From positions 1 through 34,285 of the forward strand of contig CACNEM010000008.1 of the NCBI GenBank assembly GCA_902619495.1: a stretch of DNA of 34,285 nucleotides, given 5' to 3'. The translations under genes and the position numbers were made by a program. Of this stretch, positions 1 through 6,767 are shown one piece after another. Below the pieces are notes generated by a model. That model had not been told where the DNA came from and ran no database searches. It saw nothing but the letters and a program-made list of their open reading frames with translations. How positions within the stretch are numbered: the first letter of the stretch is position 1; the number at the start of each line of letters is the position of its first letter. Source of the stretch: an uncultured Pelagibacteraceae bacterium. GTDB taxonomy: Bacteria; Pseudomonadota; Alphaproteobacteria; Pelagibacterales; Pelagibacteraceae.

Positions 1-1
1 G

Positions 2-769
2 ACTAAAGGATTGTTAGAGAGTTTACCTAAACTAAAATATATTATGACATCAGGAATGAGAAATAAAGCGATTGATTTAGAAACAACTAAAAAAAAAAAT
101 ATAATTGTTTGTGGCACAGAAATTAATTCTAATCCTGCAGCCGAAATTACTTGGGCTTTAATTTTAGGACTTTATCGAAATATGAAACAAGAAATTGATA
201 ATATGTTTCAAGGATATTGGCAAACATCTATTGGCTTTGAGTTAAAGGGCAAAATGTTAGGTTTAATTGGTCTCGGTAAAATTGGAACTCAAATAGCTAA
301 AGTTGCAAAAGCTTTTGGCATGGAGGTTTGTGCATGGAGTGAAAACTTAAATTTATCTCATGCAAATGAAATAGGTGTGCTACCAATGAGTAAAGAGGAT
401 TTACTAAAAAATTCGGATATTGTCTCAATTCATTTAGTTTTAGGCGATAGGTATAAAAATCTTATCACAAAGAAAGAAATAGGGATGATGAAAAAATCTG
501 CTTTCCTTATAAATACCTCAAGAGGAGCAATAATTAATGAAAATGATTTAGTACAAGCTTTGAAAGATGAAATAATTGCTGGTGCAGGCTTGGACGTTTA
601 TGATAAAGAACCTCTGCCAGCTGACCATAAATTAAGATTTTTACCAAATGCTTTATTAATGCCCCATATTGGATATGTAACTGTTGAGAATTTTGCTAAA
701 TTTTATACTCAAATGGTCGAAAATTTAGAGAGTTGTCTTAATAATAAGCCCCTAAGGGTAATTTCATAA
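2..769 (+). CDS. D-2-hydroxyacid dehydrogenase, 5' end outside window
   Basis: NAD(P)-dependent D-isomer 2-hydroxyacid dehydrogenase (cytosolic oxidoreductase acting on 2-keto/2-hydroxy acids). The frame is open to the first bases of the window with no stop, so the N-terminal part is cut off; the TTG at 11 is not a credible start. Visible family marks are the Rossmann loop GLIGLGKIGTQIAK, the catalytic-Arg segment NTSRGAIINENDLVQAL, the acidic segment GLDVYDKEPLP, and the catalytic-His segment MPHIGYVT near the C-terminus. The substrate (phosphoglycerate, glyoxylate/hydroxypyruvate or other) cannot be told from this part. No terminator is visible before the lipoprotein genes. Family call is firm; specificity is unknown. 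Confidence 0.88.
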   Translation, partial: TKGLLESLPKLKYIMTSGMRNKAIDLETTKKKNIIVCGTEINSNPAAEITWALILGLYRNMKQEIDNMFQGYWQTSIGFELKGKMLGLIGLGKIGTQIAKVAKAFGMEVCAWSENLNLSHANEIGVLPMSKEDLLKNSDIVSIHLVLGDRYKNLITKKEIGMMKKSAFLINTSRGAIINENDLVQALKDEIIAGAGLDVYDKEPLPADHKLRFLPNALLMPHIGYVTVENFAKFYTQMVENLESCLNNKPLRVIS

Positions 770-876
770 AATATATACTTCCATCACAGGTTGTATTTGA
801 TATACTCATAATGAACGGATTTATTGTATTTATGTTTACATAAATTCAATAACCTAAAAGAAAAATATGAGGGAGT

Positions 877-1200
877 ATGCGTAAAATTTTTGTTTTATTA
901 ACAGCCCTATTATTACTAAACGGTTGTGCAGAATCCGTCGCTCTTCTTGGAACTTCAATTGGCGGAGCTTCGAATGGCAAAATACTTCAATCTTCTCTAA
1001 ATTCAGGGTTAAGCTATGCAATTAAAAAGCAAACAGGCAAAGGTCCGATAGAGCATGCTAAAACATTTGCTGAAAAAAAGAATTCTGAGAGAAAAAAAGA
1101 ACCATGCGTCGCTTTTCTTGAAAAGACCAATTCAGAAATTTGCGCAATTGTAAAAAAAAGACTAATATTGACAAAATCTAAAATAAAATTCTTAGATTAA
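877..1200 (+). CDS. Small lipoprotein, copy 1 of a tandem pair
   Basis: 107-residue predicted lipoprotein. The N-terminus (MRKIFVLLTALLLLNGC) is a short signal peptide ending in a lipobox with acylated Cys17. The mature part has a Gly/Ser-rich segment (ALLGTSIGGASNGK) and two further cysteines (in EPCVAF and SEICAI) conserved in the next gene. The start has a good ribosome site, GAGGGAG, right upstream. It is clearly paralogous to the gene at 1342 over about 95 residues, but ends soon after the second Cys and lacks that gene's Lys-rich tail. No enzymatic motif is seen and the function is unknown. An inverted repeat, ATTTATG-TTTA-CATAAAT, lies at 828-845 in its upstream region. Confidence 0.75.
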   Translation: MRKIFVLLTALLLLNGCAESVALLGTSIGGASNGKILQSSLNSGLSYAIKKQTGKGPIEHAKTFAEKKNSERKKEPCVAFLEKTNSEICAIVKKRLILTKSKIKFLD

Positions 1201-1341
1201 ACAATTCAAAAATAAAATAAAATCCACAAAGTTTAAATTTTAACTACTACAAGTTGTGTGAATAAGAATCATTCACTACATAATAAACTTTAATTTAAGA
1301 AAGAAGCAGGTATATGGAGCATCAAAGTCAATCAAACAATT

Positions 1342-1839
1342 ATGAAAAAAGTTTTTTTGTTATTAATGTCTCTTGTTTTGCTAAATGGATGTGCAGAGTC
1401 CGTTGCCTTACTTGGAGGTTCAGTCGGTGGAGCTTCTAGTGGAAGAGTTCTTCAATCCTCATTAACCTCAACACTAAGTTATGGAGTAAAACATAAAACA
1501 GGAAAAACACCTTTAGGTCACGTAATTGAGTACGCAGAAAAAATAAATCCTGAAAAAAAAAAAGATACATGCATTTCTTTTATTGAAAGCACAAGATCAG
1601 AATTTTGTACGATTGCTAAAAAACAAATATCTCTAACTAATATTGCATTAAAAAAGAAAGTATTAAAAGTTGACCAACTGCAACCAAAAACTAATAAGAT
1701 TAAGGATGAAATTTTAGAAAAAGAAAACAATTTGAAAAATGTTTATTTAACAAGAAAATCTCCCAGAAAACTCGCTATAACTTTTCAATCAGAAATGAGG
1801 AAAAAAAAAAATAGCTATGGCCCCAATTTAATAAATTGA
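1342..1839 (+). CDS. Small lipoprotein, copy 2 with Lys-rich C-terminal extension
   Basis: 165-residue paralogue of the preceding gene. It shares the lipobox signal (LNGC), the ESVALLGGSVGGASSGR segment and the two spaced cysteines (DTCISF, SEFCTI), then adds about 60 hydrophilic Lys/Asn-rich residues that look disordered or coiled. The start at 1342 is set by the lipobox and paralogue alignment, yet no Shine-Dalgarno lies just before it; the nearest purine-rich patches (GCAGG, GGAG) are 20-35 bases upstream and serve an out-of-frame ATG at 1314. Its 3' end overlaps an inverted repeat that may terminate metY from the other strand. Function unknown; the pair looks like a tandem duplication followed by divergence. 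Confidence 0.7.
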   Translation: MKKVFLLLMSLVLLNGCAESVALLGGSVGGASSGRVLQSSLTSTLSYGVKHKTGKTPLGHVIEYAEKINPEKKKDTCISFIESTRSEFCTIAKKQISLTNIALKKKVLKVDQLQPKTNKIKDEILEKENNLKNVYLTRKSPRKLAITFQSEMRKKKNSYGPNLIN

Positions 1840-1843
1840 GGCC
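1801..1843 (-). terminator. Possible terminator for bhmT-metY
   Basis: Imperfect inverted repeat at 1819-1843 (GGCC-c-CAATT / AATTG-a-GGCC) with an 11-base A run at 1801-1811. Read on the minus strand this is a hairpin just after the metY stop, followed after about 7 bases by a U run. The offset of the U run makes it a weak intrinsic terminator. It overlaps the last codons of the convergent lipoprotein gene. Confidence 0.4.
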
Positions 1844-1853
1844 ACAATAATTC

Positions 1854-3146
1854 TTAAGCCGCTAAAGCTTGCTTAATATCTGCAACAATATCGTCTGGAT
1901 GTTCTATACCAATCGATAATCTTACGTAACCTGGTGTAACACCTGCAGCTAACATTTCTTGCTCAGTTAATTGACTGTGAGTTGTTGTAGCTGGATGAAT
2001 TGCTAAACTTCTAGCATCACCAATATTTGCTACGTGGTAAAGCATTTTTAAGTTGTCAATGAACTTAGCTCCTGCTTCTTTTGTACCTAGATCCATACCT
2101 ATTAAAGATCCATAACCACCTTGCATATATTTTTTAGCTCTATCTCTAATTTCACCTTGATAATTAGTTGGATAGATAACCTTTTTTACTTTTTTGTGAC
2201 CATCTAAGAAATTCACAACTTTCTCTGCATTACTACAATGTTGTTTCATTCTTAAAGCTACAGTTTCCAAACCTTGAATGATTTGAAAAGCATTGAATGG
2301 ACTTAAAGGAGCGCCTAAGTCTCTCAATAAAACCACTCTTGCTCTGATAACAAATGGAATATTAGCACCAGTTAATTGTGGAACTGCATCTGCCCAAACT
2401 GCACCGTGATAACTTTGATCTGGTTCATTTAATAGAGGTTGTCTTTTTCTATCTTTTATCCAATCAAAATTTCCTCCATCTACAATTATTCCTCCAATTG
2501 AAGTACCATGACCACCGATATACTTTGTCAAAGAGTGCATTACAATTGCAGCTCCATGAGCTAAAGGTTTACATATTACTGGCGAAGCTGTGTTATCGAT
2601 AATTAAAGGAATACCTTTTTTTCTACCAATATCAGAAACTTCTTTAATTGGAAAAACACGAAGATAAGGATTTGGAAGAGTCTCACCATAGTAAGCTCTT
2701 GTTTTATCATCAGTCACTTTTTCGAAGTTTTTTGGATCTGCAGGATCTGCAAATCTAACTTCAATACCTTGCTGTCTTAAGGTATTTTTGAATAAGTTAA
2801 CTGTACCTCCGTATAAATCAGTTGAAGCAACAATGTTATCTCCAGCTTGTGCTAAGTTTTGAATACACATTGCTGATGCTGCTTGGCCTGATCCCACTGC
2901 ACATGCTGCTACACCGCCCTCAAGCGCTGCAACTCTTTTTTCTAGTACATCTACAGTTGGGTTCATTATACGTGTATAAATATTACCGAACTCCTTTAGA
3001 CCAAATAAATTTGCAGCATGTTCTGCGTTTTTAAATTGGTAAGAAGTTGTTTGGTAAATAGGAACTGCTACAGCCGTTGTAGTAGGATCAGCTCTATAAT
3101 CACTACCATGTAAGCCAATAGTTTCCGGATGTTTAAAATCAGACAT
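1854..3146 (-). CDS. metY: O-acetylhomoserine sulfhydrylase (PLP-dependent)
   Basis: Makes homocysteine from O-acetyl-L-homoserine and sulfide (or another reduced sulfur donor) in the cytosol, giving direct sulfhydrylation into methionine. 430 residues, the usual MetY length, as the Cys/Met-metabolism PLP enzyme fold. Visible marks are the N-terminal PIYQTTSYQF, YTRIMNPT, the cofactor-loop GSGQAASAM, IIDNTASP with the PLP-binding Asp, and the Schiff-base Lys208 in SLTKYIGGHGTSIGG. The ribosome site GGGGG sits 7 bases before ATG. It follows bhmT by 58 bases on the same strand with no terminator, so it is probably on the riboswitch-controlled transcript; I see no separate SAM aptamer in the gap. 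Neighbouring bhmT remethylates the product homocysteine. A cystathionine gamma-synthase role is less likely given length and motifs. Confidence 0.93.
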   Translation of the reverse strand: MSDFKHPETIGLHGSDYRADPTTTAVAVPIYQTTSYQFKNAEHAANLFGLKEFGNIYTRIMNPTVDVLEKRVAALEGGVAACAVGSGQAASAMCIQNLAQAGDNIVASTDLYGGTVNLFKNTLRQQGIEVRFADPADPKNFEKVTDDKTRAYYGETLPNPYLRVFPIKEVSDIGRKKGIPLIIDNTASPVICKPLAHGAAIVMHSLTKYIGGHGTSIGGIIVDGGNFDWIKDRKRQPLLNEPDQSYHGAVWADAVPQLTGANIPFVIRARVVLLRDLGAPLSPFNAFQIIQGLETVALRMKQHCSNAEKVVNFLDGHKKVKKVIYPTNYQGEIRDRAKKYMQGGYGSLIGMDLGTKEAGAKFIDNLKMLYHVANIGDARSLAIHPATTTHSQLTEQEMLAAGVTPGYVRLSIGIEHPDDIVADIKQALAA

Positions 3147-3189
3147 TGATTTTCCCCCTTATTGTTTCTCTTGTTGTTTCTTTTTTCAT
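3139..3189 (-). CDS. Possible 16-codon ORF overlapping the metY start
   Basis: A short frame, MKKETTRETIRGKINV, begins 10 bases after a strong GGAGG at 3200-3204, which itself directly follows the bhmT stop codon, and ends on a TGA formed inside metY codons 2-3. metY has its own ribosome site inside this frame. The layout would allow translational coupling from bhmT to metY. The peptide has no recognisable features, and an AT-rich gap can produce such a frame by chance. Evidence is position only. Confidence 0.25.
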   Translation of the reverse strand: MKKETTRETIRGKINV

Positions 3190-3204
3190 ATTATTATAGC
3201 CTCC

Positions 3205-4263
3205 TTACGCTACTTTTCCATACTCTTTCATGTGCCTAGGTATACGTTTATTGTTACCGTACATGAAATGGTTGGACATATTTTCCCTAAATCTGCTTGC
3301 CGGAACCCTTAATCCAATAGCTTCAGCCACCTCTCTGATATGCATTGGACTTGCTCCACAGCAAACACCTATGTACTTGACGCCTAAATCAAATACCTCT
3401 TTTGCAAAATTTCCAATCTCATATCTATTGCATTGCAATGGATCCAAAGCAGTAGGGAAAGTTCTACCATGAGGAGATGGACAATTACATCCATTATTAT
3501 CTGGAAGATTAAAAAATGTTGGATGCTTTTTAGTTGTTCTGTAAGGAACAGGTAAAGCAGCAACATGACATTTTAATTCTTTTCTTATTTCTTTAATATA
3601 AGGAAGCATTGTAGCCGGACCTCTAAAACAATTTAAACCAACAACATCGGCTCCAAGTTCCTCCAACTTTTTGCACGTTTCTAGAATAGTGTAACCATCT
3701 CTCATTTTATTTTCACCCATCGGGGAAATTGTAATTACAGATGGAAGACCAGATTTTTTTATTTCTTCAAGTGCCGCAAATGCCTCTTCTGCATAATAAA
3801 AAGTTTCACCAATAATAAAATCAGCTTTTTCTTCTTTTGCCCATTTTACCATTTCTGCAAACATATTTTTTACTTGAGTTTGAATTTTAGGATTATTTAC
3901 TTCCCAAATATTACTGTTAGAAATATTACCGGCCATCAAACTTACACCTAAACCCTTAGGTGGATTATCAGCACATTTTCTAGCAATTCTTAAAGCAGCT
4001 CTATTCAAAGGCTCAAGCAAATGCTCCTTATTGATCACTCTCATTTTTTCTCTATGACCATTATAAGTAAATGCTTGAACAATGTTAGAACCTGCGTGTT
4101 GAAATTCTTTATGAAGGTTTTCCAATACTTCAGGATGTTCTAGTGCTACTTCAGGAACAAATTCACCAGAAGTTAAATAACCTCTTCGTTCCATTTCAAA
4201 TAAATAACCTTCTGCACAAATTAAAGGTTTTTTCTTTAACGTGTCTAATAAAATATTACTCAT
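3205..4263 (-). CDS. bhmT: Betaine-homocysteine S-methyltransferase
   Basis: Zinc-dependent methyltransferase that moves a methyl group from glycine betaine (or a similar donor) to homocysteine, giving methionine and dimethylglycine. 352 residues. The homocysteine-methyltransferase barrel has the three zinc-binding cysteines: Cys212 in GLNCFRGP and Cys301-Cys302 in GVCCGASPMHIRE. The N-terminal segment AEGYLFEMERRGYL and the QAFTYNGHREKM segment are BHMT-like rather than MetH-like. The start ATG overlaps the end of a 21-codon leader ORF, and its ribosome site (GGAGAG, 5 bases before ATG) lies in a 7-bp hairpin. Upstream are a SAM-V element, an intrinsic terminator and a SAM-II aptamer, so high SAM should shut it down. 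The donor could also be another methylated onium compound; the sequence cannot decide. Confidence 0.92.
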   Translation of the reverse strand: MSNILLDTLKKKPLICAEGYLFEMERRGYLTSGEFVPEVALEHPEVLENLHKEFQHAGSNIVQAFTYNGHREKMRVINKEHLLEPLNRAALRIARKCADNPPKGLGVSLMAGNISNSNIWEVNNPKIQTQVKNMFAEMVKWAKEEKADFIIGETFYYAEEAFAALEEIKKSGLPSVITISPMGENKMRDGYTILETCKKLEELGADVVGLNCFRGPATMLPYIKEIRKELKCHVAALPVPYRTTKKHPTFFNLPDNNGCNCPSPHGRTFPTALDPLQCNRYEIGNFAKEVFDLGVKYIGVCCGASPMHIREVAEAIGLRVPASRFRENMSNHFMYGNNKRIPRHMKEYGKVA

Positions 4264-4321
4264 GTTCTCTCCAATTAACCGGAGAGAGATGAAATCTGTC
4301 GAGGGGGTTTATTGATTTCAT
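4256..4321 (-). CDS. 21-codon leader ORF between SAM-V and bhmT
   Basis: Short frame starting MKSINPLDRFHL, ending WREHE and stopping at a TAA inside bhmT codons 2-3 (the sequence CATGAGTAA holds both the bhmT start and this stop). Its ATG lies 6 bases after GGAG of the CUAAAAAGGAG tail of the SAM-V element, so this frame, not bhmT, is what SAM-V masking would control directly. Codons 12-14 and 17-19 form the two arms of a hairpin that hides the bhmT ribosome site. A ribosome crossing this ORF would open that hairpin and end at the bhmT start. I infer a translational-coupling leader; a functional peptide is also possible. Confidence 0.55.
   Translation of the reverse strand: MKSINPLDRFHLSPVNWREHE
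4266..4287 (-). promoter_or_regulatory. Hairpin sequestering the bhmT ribosome binding site
   Basis: On the minus strand TCTCTCC (4281-4287) pairs perfectly with GGAGAGA (4266-4272) across an 8-base loop. The 3' arm contains the GGAGAG ribosome site that lies 5 bases before the bhmT ATG. Both arms are inside the 21-codon leader ORF, so its translation would disrupt the stem. Confidence 0.6.
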
Positions 4322-4327
4322 CTACTT

Positions 4328-4385
4328 CTCCTTTTTAGTACTTCGGCATATGCCAGGTGTACAATATGGTTCAAATACCCGGTTT
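4328..4385 (-). promoter_or_regulatory. SAM-V riboswitch aptamer
   Basis: Second SAM-sensing element of the leader. On the minus strand it begins near GGGTATTTGAACC, contains the self-complementary GGCATATGCC (4345-4354) and ends GAAGTACTAAAAAGGAG. The CUAAAAAGGAG tail carrying the Shine-Dalgarno is the hallmark of SAM-V elements of marine Alphaproteobacteria, where SAM binding folds the ribosome site into a pseudoknot and blocks translation. Here the masked site belongs to the 21-codon leader ORF. Boundaries are approximate, and the call rests on consensus memory rather than a covariance search. Confidence 0.75.
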
Positions 4386-4401
4386 CGTTTTAGATTGTTC
4401 C

Positions 4402-4430
4402 AAAAAAAAACCACCGGCTAAAGCGGTGGT
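4402..4430 (-). terminator. Intrinsic terminator of the SAM-II attenuator
   Basis: On the minus strand ACCACCG (4424-4430) pairs with CGGTGGT (4410-4416) around loop CTTTAGC, followed by a run of nine U. The 5' arm and loop hold CGCTTTAGC, an exact 9-base complement of GCTAAAGCG at the 3' end of the SAM-II aptamer (4445-4453). The two pairings are mutually exclusive, giving a terminator/antiterminator switch. Confidence 0.85.
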
Positions 4431-4444
4431 AATTTGATTTACGA

Positions 4445-4500
4445 CGCTTTAGCTGGATTTATAAAGCGCCCGCAAGTTGCCTTAACTCGGCGCTGACGGG
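4445..4500 (-). promoter_or_regulatory. SAM-II riboswitch aptamer
   Basis: On the minus strand the element has stem GCGCC/GGCGC (4489-4493 with 4466-4470), a loop with GAGTTAAGG...CTTGC, then TTATAAAT and the conserved AGCTAAA tail. This matches the SAM-II pattern of a short stem, a long loop and a downstream strand forming an H-type pseudoknot. The tail GCTAAAGCG doubles as an antiterminator strand against the next hairpin. With SAM bound the tail is held in the aptamer and the terminator forms, so high SAM should stop transcription before bhmT-metY. Confidence 0.85.
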
Positions 4501-4530
4501 TTTATAGCAAAAATTCTATATCTCTGTCAA
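4501..4530 (-). promoter_or_regulatory. Sigma-70 promoter for the SAM-II/SAM-V-bhmT-metY transcript
   Basis: On the minus strand a perfect -35 TTGACA (4525-4530) and a -10 TATAAA (4501-4506) are separated by 18 bases. The expected start is around 4494-4500, exactly at the 5' edge of the SAM-II aptamer. The promoter lies just after the gshB stop codon, so bhmT-metY form a unit separate from gshAB. Confidence 0.7.
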
Positions 4531-4537
4531 CATGTAA

Positions 4538-5455
4538 TTAAATATTATTCCAGAACACCTTTGCAAGGTTTATTCCAGACAAATCTTTATATGCAGCCAG
4601 TCCAGTAGGGCTAGTTACATTTATATCACCTATTAATCTTTCTTGAATAAAATCAATTCCAGCAAAATATATTTTATTTTTAAAGAGTAATTTACCAATT
4701 ACTTTACTTGCTTTAACCTCTTTTTTTGTAAGTTTTGTTAATTTAGCCTGAGCTCCCTTGCTCATGTTCGATAAAATACTCCCTTTTTTAGGCACTCTAG
4801 ATATTGCGCCTACAATCTTTCCTTTAATTATAAATACTCTTTTATCTCCTCTAGAAACCCCAGGTAAAAACTTTTGAAAAAATACATGATTATGCGTTTT
4901 TATTAATTTTTTTATTTTACTAGCATTAAAAGATTTTAATAAAATAACGTTATTTCCACTAAAACTATTAATAGGTTTAGCTACAACAGCTTTATATCTT
5001 TTAAAAAAAATCCTTATCTCATTAAGATTTTCACTGATTAGAGTAGGAGGCATATACCTCATAAAATTAATAGAAAAAAGCTTTTCAGAAACATTTCTTA
5101 CTGCTGATGGGTTATTGATTATTTTTACTTTTTTGGAAATATGATTGAGCAAAAACGTTGTATATAAATAACGATTATCAAAAGGAGGATCATTTCTAAT
5201 TAGAATTACCTTTGATTTTTCAAGGTTAAAATTAATTGTCTTTAACAATGAGTAGAATTTTTTTTTGTTATTGTGGATCTTTATATGCTTACATGAAGCT
5301 ATAACTTTACCATTTAAAAAACTTAAATTTTCTGGCTCAAAATAATATATTTTAAATCCCCTTTTTTGTGCTTCCGTGGCTAGGAGTATAGTCGTATCTG
5401 TTTTAAGATTTACTCTTTGAAGATCAGAACCCTGAATAGCTAAAATTTTCGTCAT
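4538..5455 (-). CDS. gshB: Glutathione synthetase
   Basis: ATP-grasp ligase that joins gamma-glutamylcysteine and glycine, the second step of glutathione synthesis, in the cytosol. 305 residues, close to bacterial GshB. Recognisable segments are KILAIQGSDLQRVNLKTDTT at the N-terminus (compare the NIETDTT motif of GshB), YYFEPENLSF, the nucleotide-binding KPINSFSGNNV, GDKRVFIIKGKIVGAISRVPKKG, the NMSKGAQAK glycine-rich loop, and INVTSPTG near the end. The start at 5455 fits the first beta strand and overlaps the end of gshA by 32 bases, implying translational coupling. The sequence is diverged and Lys-rich, as are its neighbours. Confidence 0.88.
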   Translation of the reverse strand: MTKILAIQGSDLQRVNLKTDTTILLATEAQKRGFKIYYFEPENLSFLNGKVIASCKHIKIHNNKKKFYSLLKTINFNLEKSKVILIRNDPPFDNRYLYTTFLLNHISKKVKIINNPSAVRNVSEKLFSINFMRYMPPTLISENLNEIRIFFKRYKAVVAKPINSFSGNNVILLKSFNASKIKKLIKTHNHVFFQKFLPGVSRGDKRVFIIKGKIVGAISRVPKKGSILSNMSKGAQAKLTKLTKKEVKASKVIGKLLFKNKIYFAGIDFIQERLIGDINVTSPTGLAAYKDLSGINLAKVFWNNI

Positions 5456-6767
5456 GATTAACTAAAAAGTTTAAGTTTTTTGTTTTATTAAATTGTTCAA
5501 TCAACATTTCTGCTCTGGTTTTTTTATTCTTAATTATTTCCTTTATATGTTTTAAGTAGATTGTCTCATTTTTTCCACTTTTATTAAGCTCATTTCTTTT
5601 ATCTAAGCCTTTTTGAGACAAATCTAAAAATATTTTTGCCCAATCAATTAATTTTTTATTTTTTAGCACAGTGTTTAATCCTTGTTTGGGTGCGTTTAAA
5701 TACGCTTCCATTACCTCTTCTTTTTTCCAATTTTTGATTATTTCATAAGTCTCATCTAAAGATCCATAAATTAATCCTGTAAAGAAGGAAGGACCATTGC
5801 AAATACAGCCAAAATTACATGTATCTAAAGATCTAAACTCTATAACTTGTTTCAATCTTATCTCAGTAAAAATAGTACCTAAATGATTTTCAAAATCTTC
5901 TAAAGTTGGTTTTTCTCCTTTTAAAAAATTTAAATTACCATTTAAAAAATCTTTGAAGGTTTGACCGTTTGGCGAGTAGTATTTTCCGTTTTTTTTAAGA
6001 AATAAAATTGGGTAATTTATTGTATGATCAATATATTTTTCAAAATTAACATTTTCAAAAGTAATCGGCATTATTCCACCTCTATTTGTTTCTTGCCAAA
6101 CTTTTCCTCTATAAGATAAAAAACCTGAAAGTTTATTTTCATTAAAAGGAGAGTTTGCAAAAAGAGCAATAGTTAATGGAGCTAAATAGTTACCGATTTT
6201 AAATTTTTTTTCAAAATCTTCTTCAGAAGTGTAATCATAATTAATTTGAATACCGGCAGTTTTGTACATCATATCTAAACTTAATTTGCCACCTTTTGGC
6301 ATTTCAGCTGTCATAATTTTGTAACGTTCTTTAGGACTTTTAGGGATTTCAATTAATTTATTGAAGGGATCGTATGCAATAGATGAAGTTGTTATTGAGG
6401 CAGAGCTAAATACTTCTTTCAACTCATTGAAATGAAAACTATTTTCTGAACAAACTAAATGTATATTTTTAAAAGGTGCACCTGATAATTCATATTGAAA
6501 CCCTGGCTCAGTAGTAATCTTTTGATTTTCCCTTTTTAAACCAATTATTTTATCTTTTTCATATTGAAGCTCCCAACTATTATTTTGCAGATGTTCAAAT
6601 ACTTTTTTTATCTTTTCATGATCAATTCTTTTAAGATCTTTTTTATTAAAAAGAAATTTTTCGTGCTCAACACCAATTCTAAGATCAGTATCCTTTTTTA
6701 TCCCATCCTTAAAATATTGGATCAACTGAGTTTTATTTTCAATGAATGAATTTGATTTTTTAGTCAA
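5424..6767 (-). CDS. gshA: Glutamate-cysteine ligase, GCS2/plant type
   Basis: ATP-dependent ligase forming gamma-glutamylcysteine, the first step of glutathione synthesis. 447 residues, the length of alphaproteobacterial GCS2 enzymes. Segments typical of the family are RIGVEHEKFLF near residue 32, TTEPGFQYELSGAPF, MTAEMPKGGKLSLDMMYKTAGIQINYDY in the middle, and EFRSLDTCNFGCICNGPSFFTGLIYG towards the C-terminus. It sits between a VOC protein (8-base overlap upstream) and gshB (32-base overlap downstream), so the three are one tight operon. The family's disulfide redox control cannot be judged from this sequence. Confidence 0.9.
   Translation of the reverse strand: MTKKSNSFIENKTQLIQYFKDGIKKDTDLRIGVEHEKFLFNKKDLKRIDHEKIKKVFEHLQNNSWELQYEKDKIIGLKRENQKITTEPGFQYELSGAPFKNIHLVCSENSFHFNELKEVFSSASITTSSIAYDPFNKLIEIPKSPKERYKIMTAEMPKGGKLSLDMMYKTAGIQINYDYTSEEDFEKKFKIGNYLAPLTIALFANSPFNENKLSGFLSYRGKVWQETNRGGIMPITFENVNFEKYIDHTINYPILFLKKNGKYYSPNGQTFKDFLNGNLNFLKGEKPTLEDFENHLGTIFTEIRLKQVIEFRSLDTCNFGCICNGPSFFTGLIYGSLDETYEIIKNWKKEEVMEAYLNAPKQGLNTVLKNKKLIDWAKIFLDLSQKGLDKRNELNKSGKNETIYLKHIKEIIKNKKTRAEMLIEQFNKTKNLNFLVNHDENFSYSGF

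Noticed and set aside
866-884. Five-codon frame ATGAGGGAGTATGCGTAA overlapping the first lipoprotein start
   Set aside because: It is made of the lipoprotein's own ribosome site and first codons, and is too short to mean anything.
1314-1440. Out-of-frame ATG at 1314 with a GCAGG site, opening a frame of about 41 codons over the second lipoprotein start
   Set aside because: Its product is Cys/Arg/Trp-rich and looks like a shifted reading of the real lipoprotein signal peptide; paralogy with the first copy fixes the true frame.
1518-1730. Minus-strand 70-codon frame within the second lipoprotein gene
   Set aside because: Antisense shadow of a Lys-rich coding region; the hydrophobic look comes from complementing AAA/AAT codons.
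2378-2602. Plus-strand frames inside metY (also 2822-3034) and inside bhmT (3230-3472)
   Set aside because: Antisense shadows of firmly assigned enzymes, Leu/His/Gln-rich with no family resemblance.
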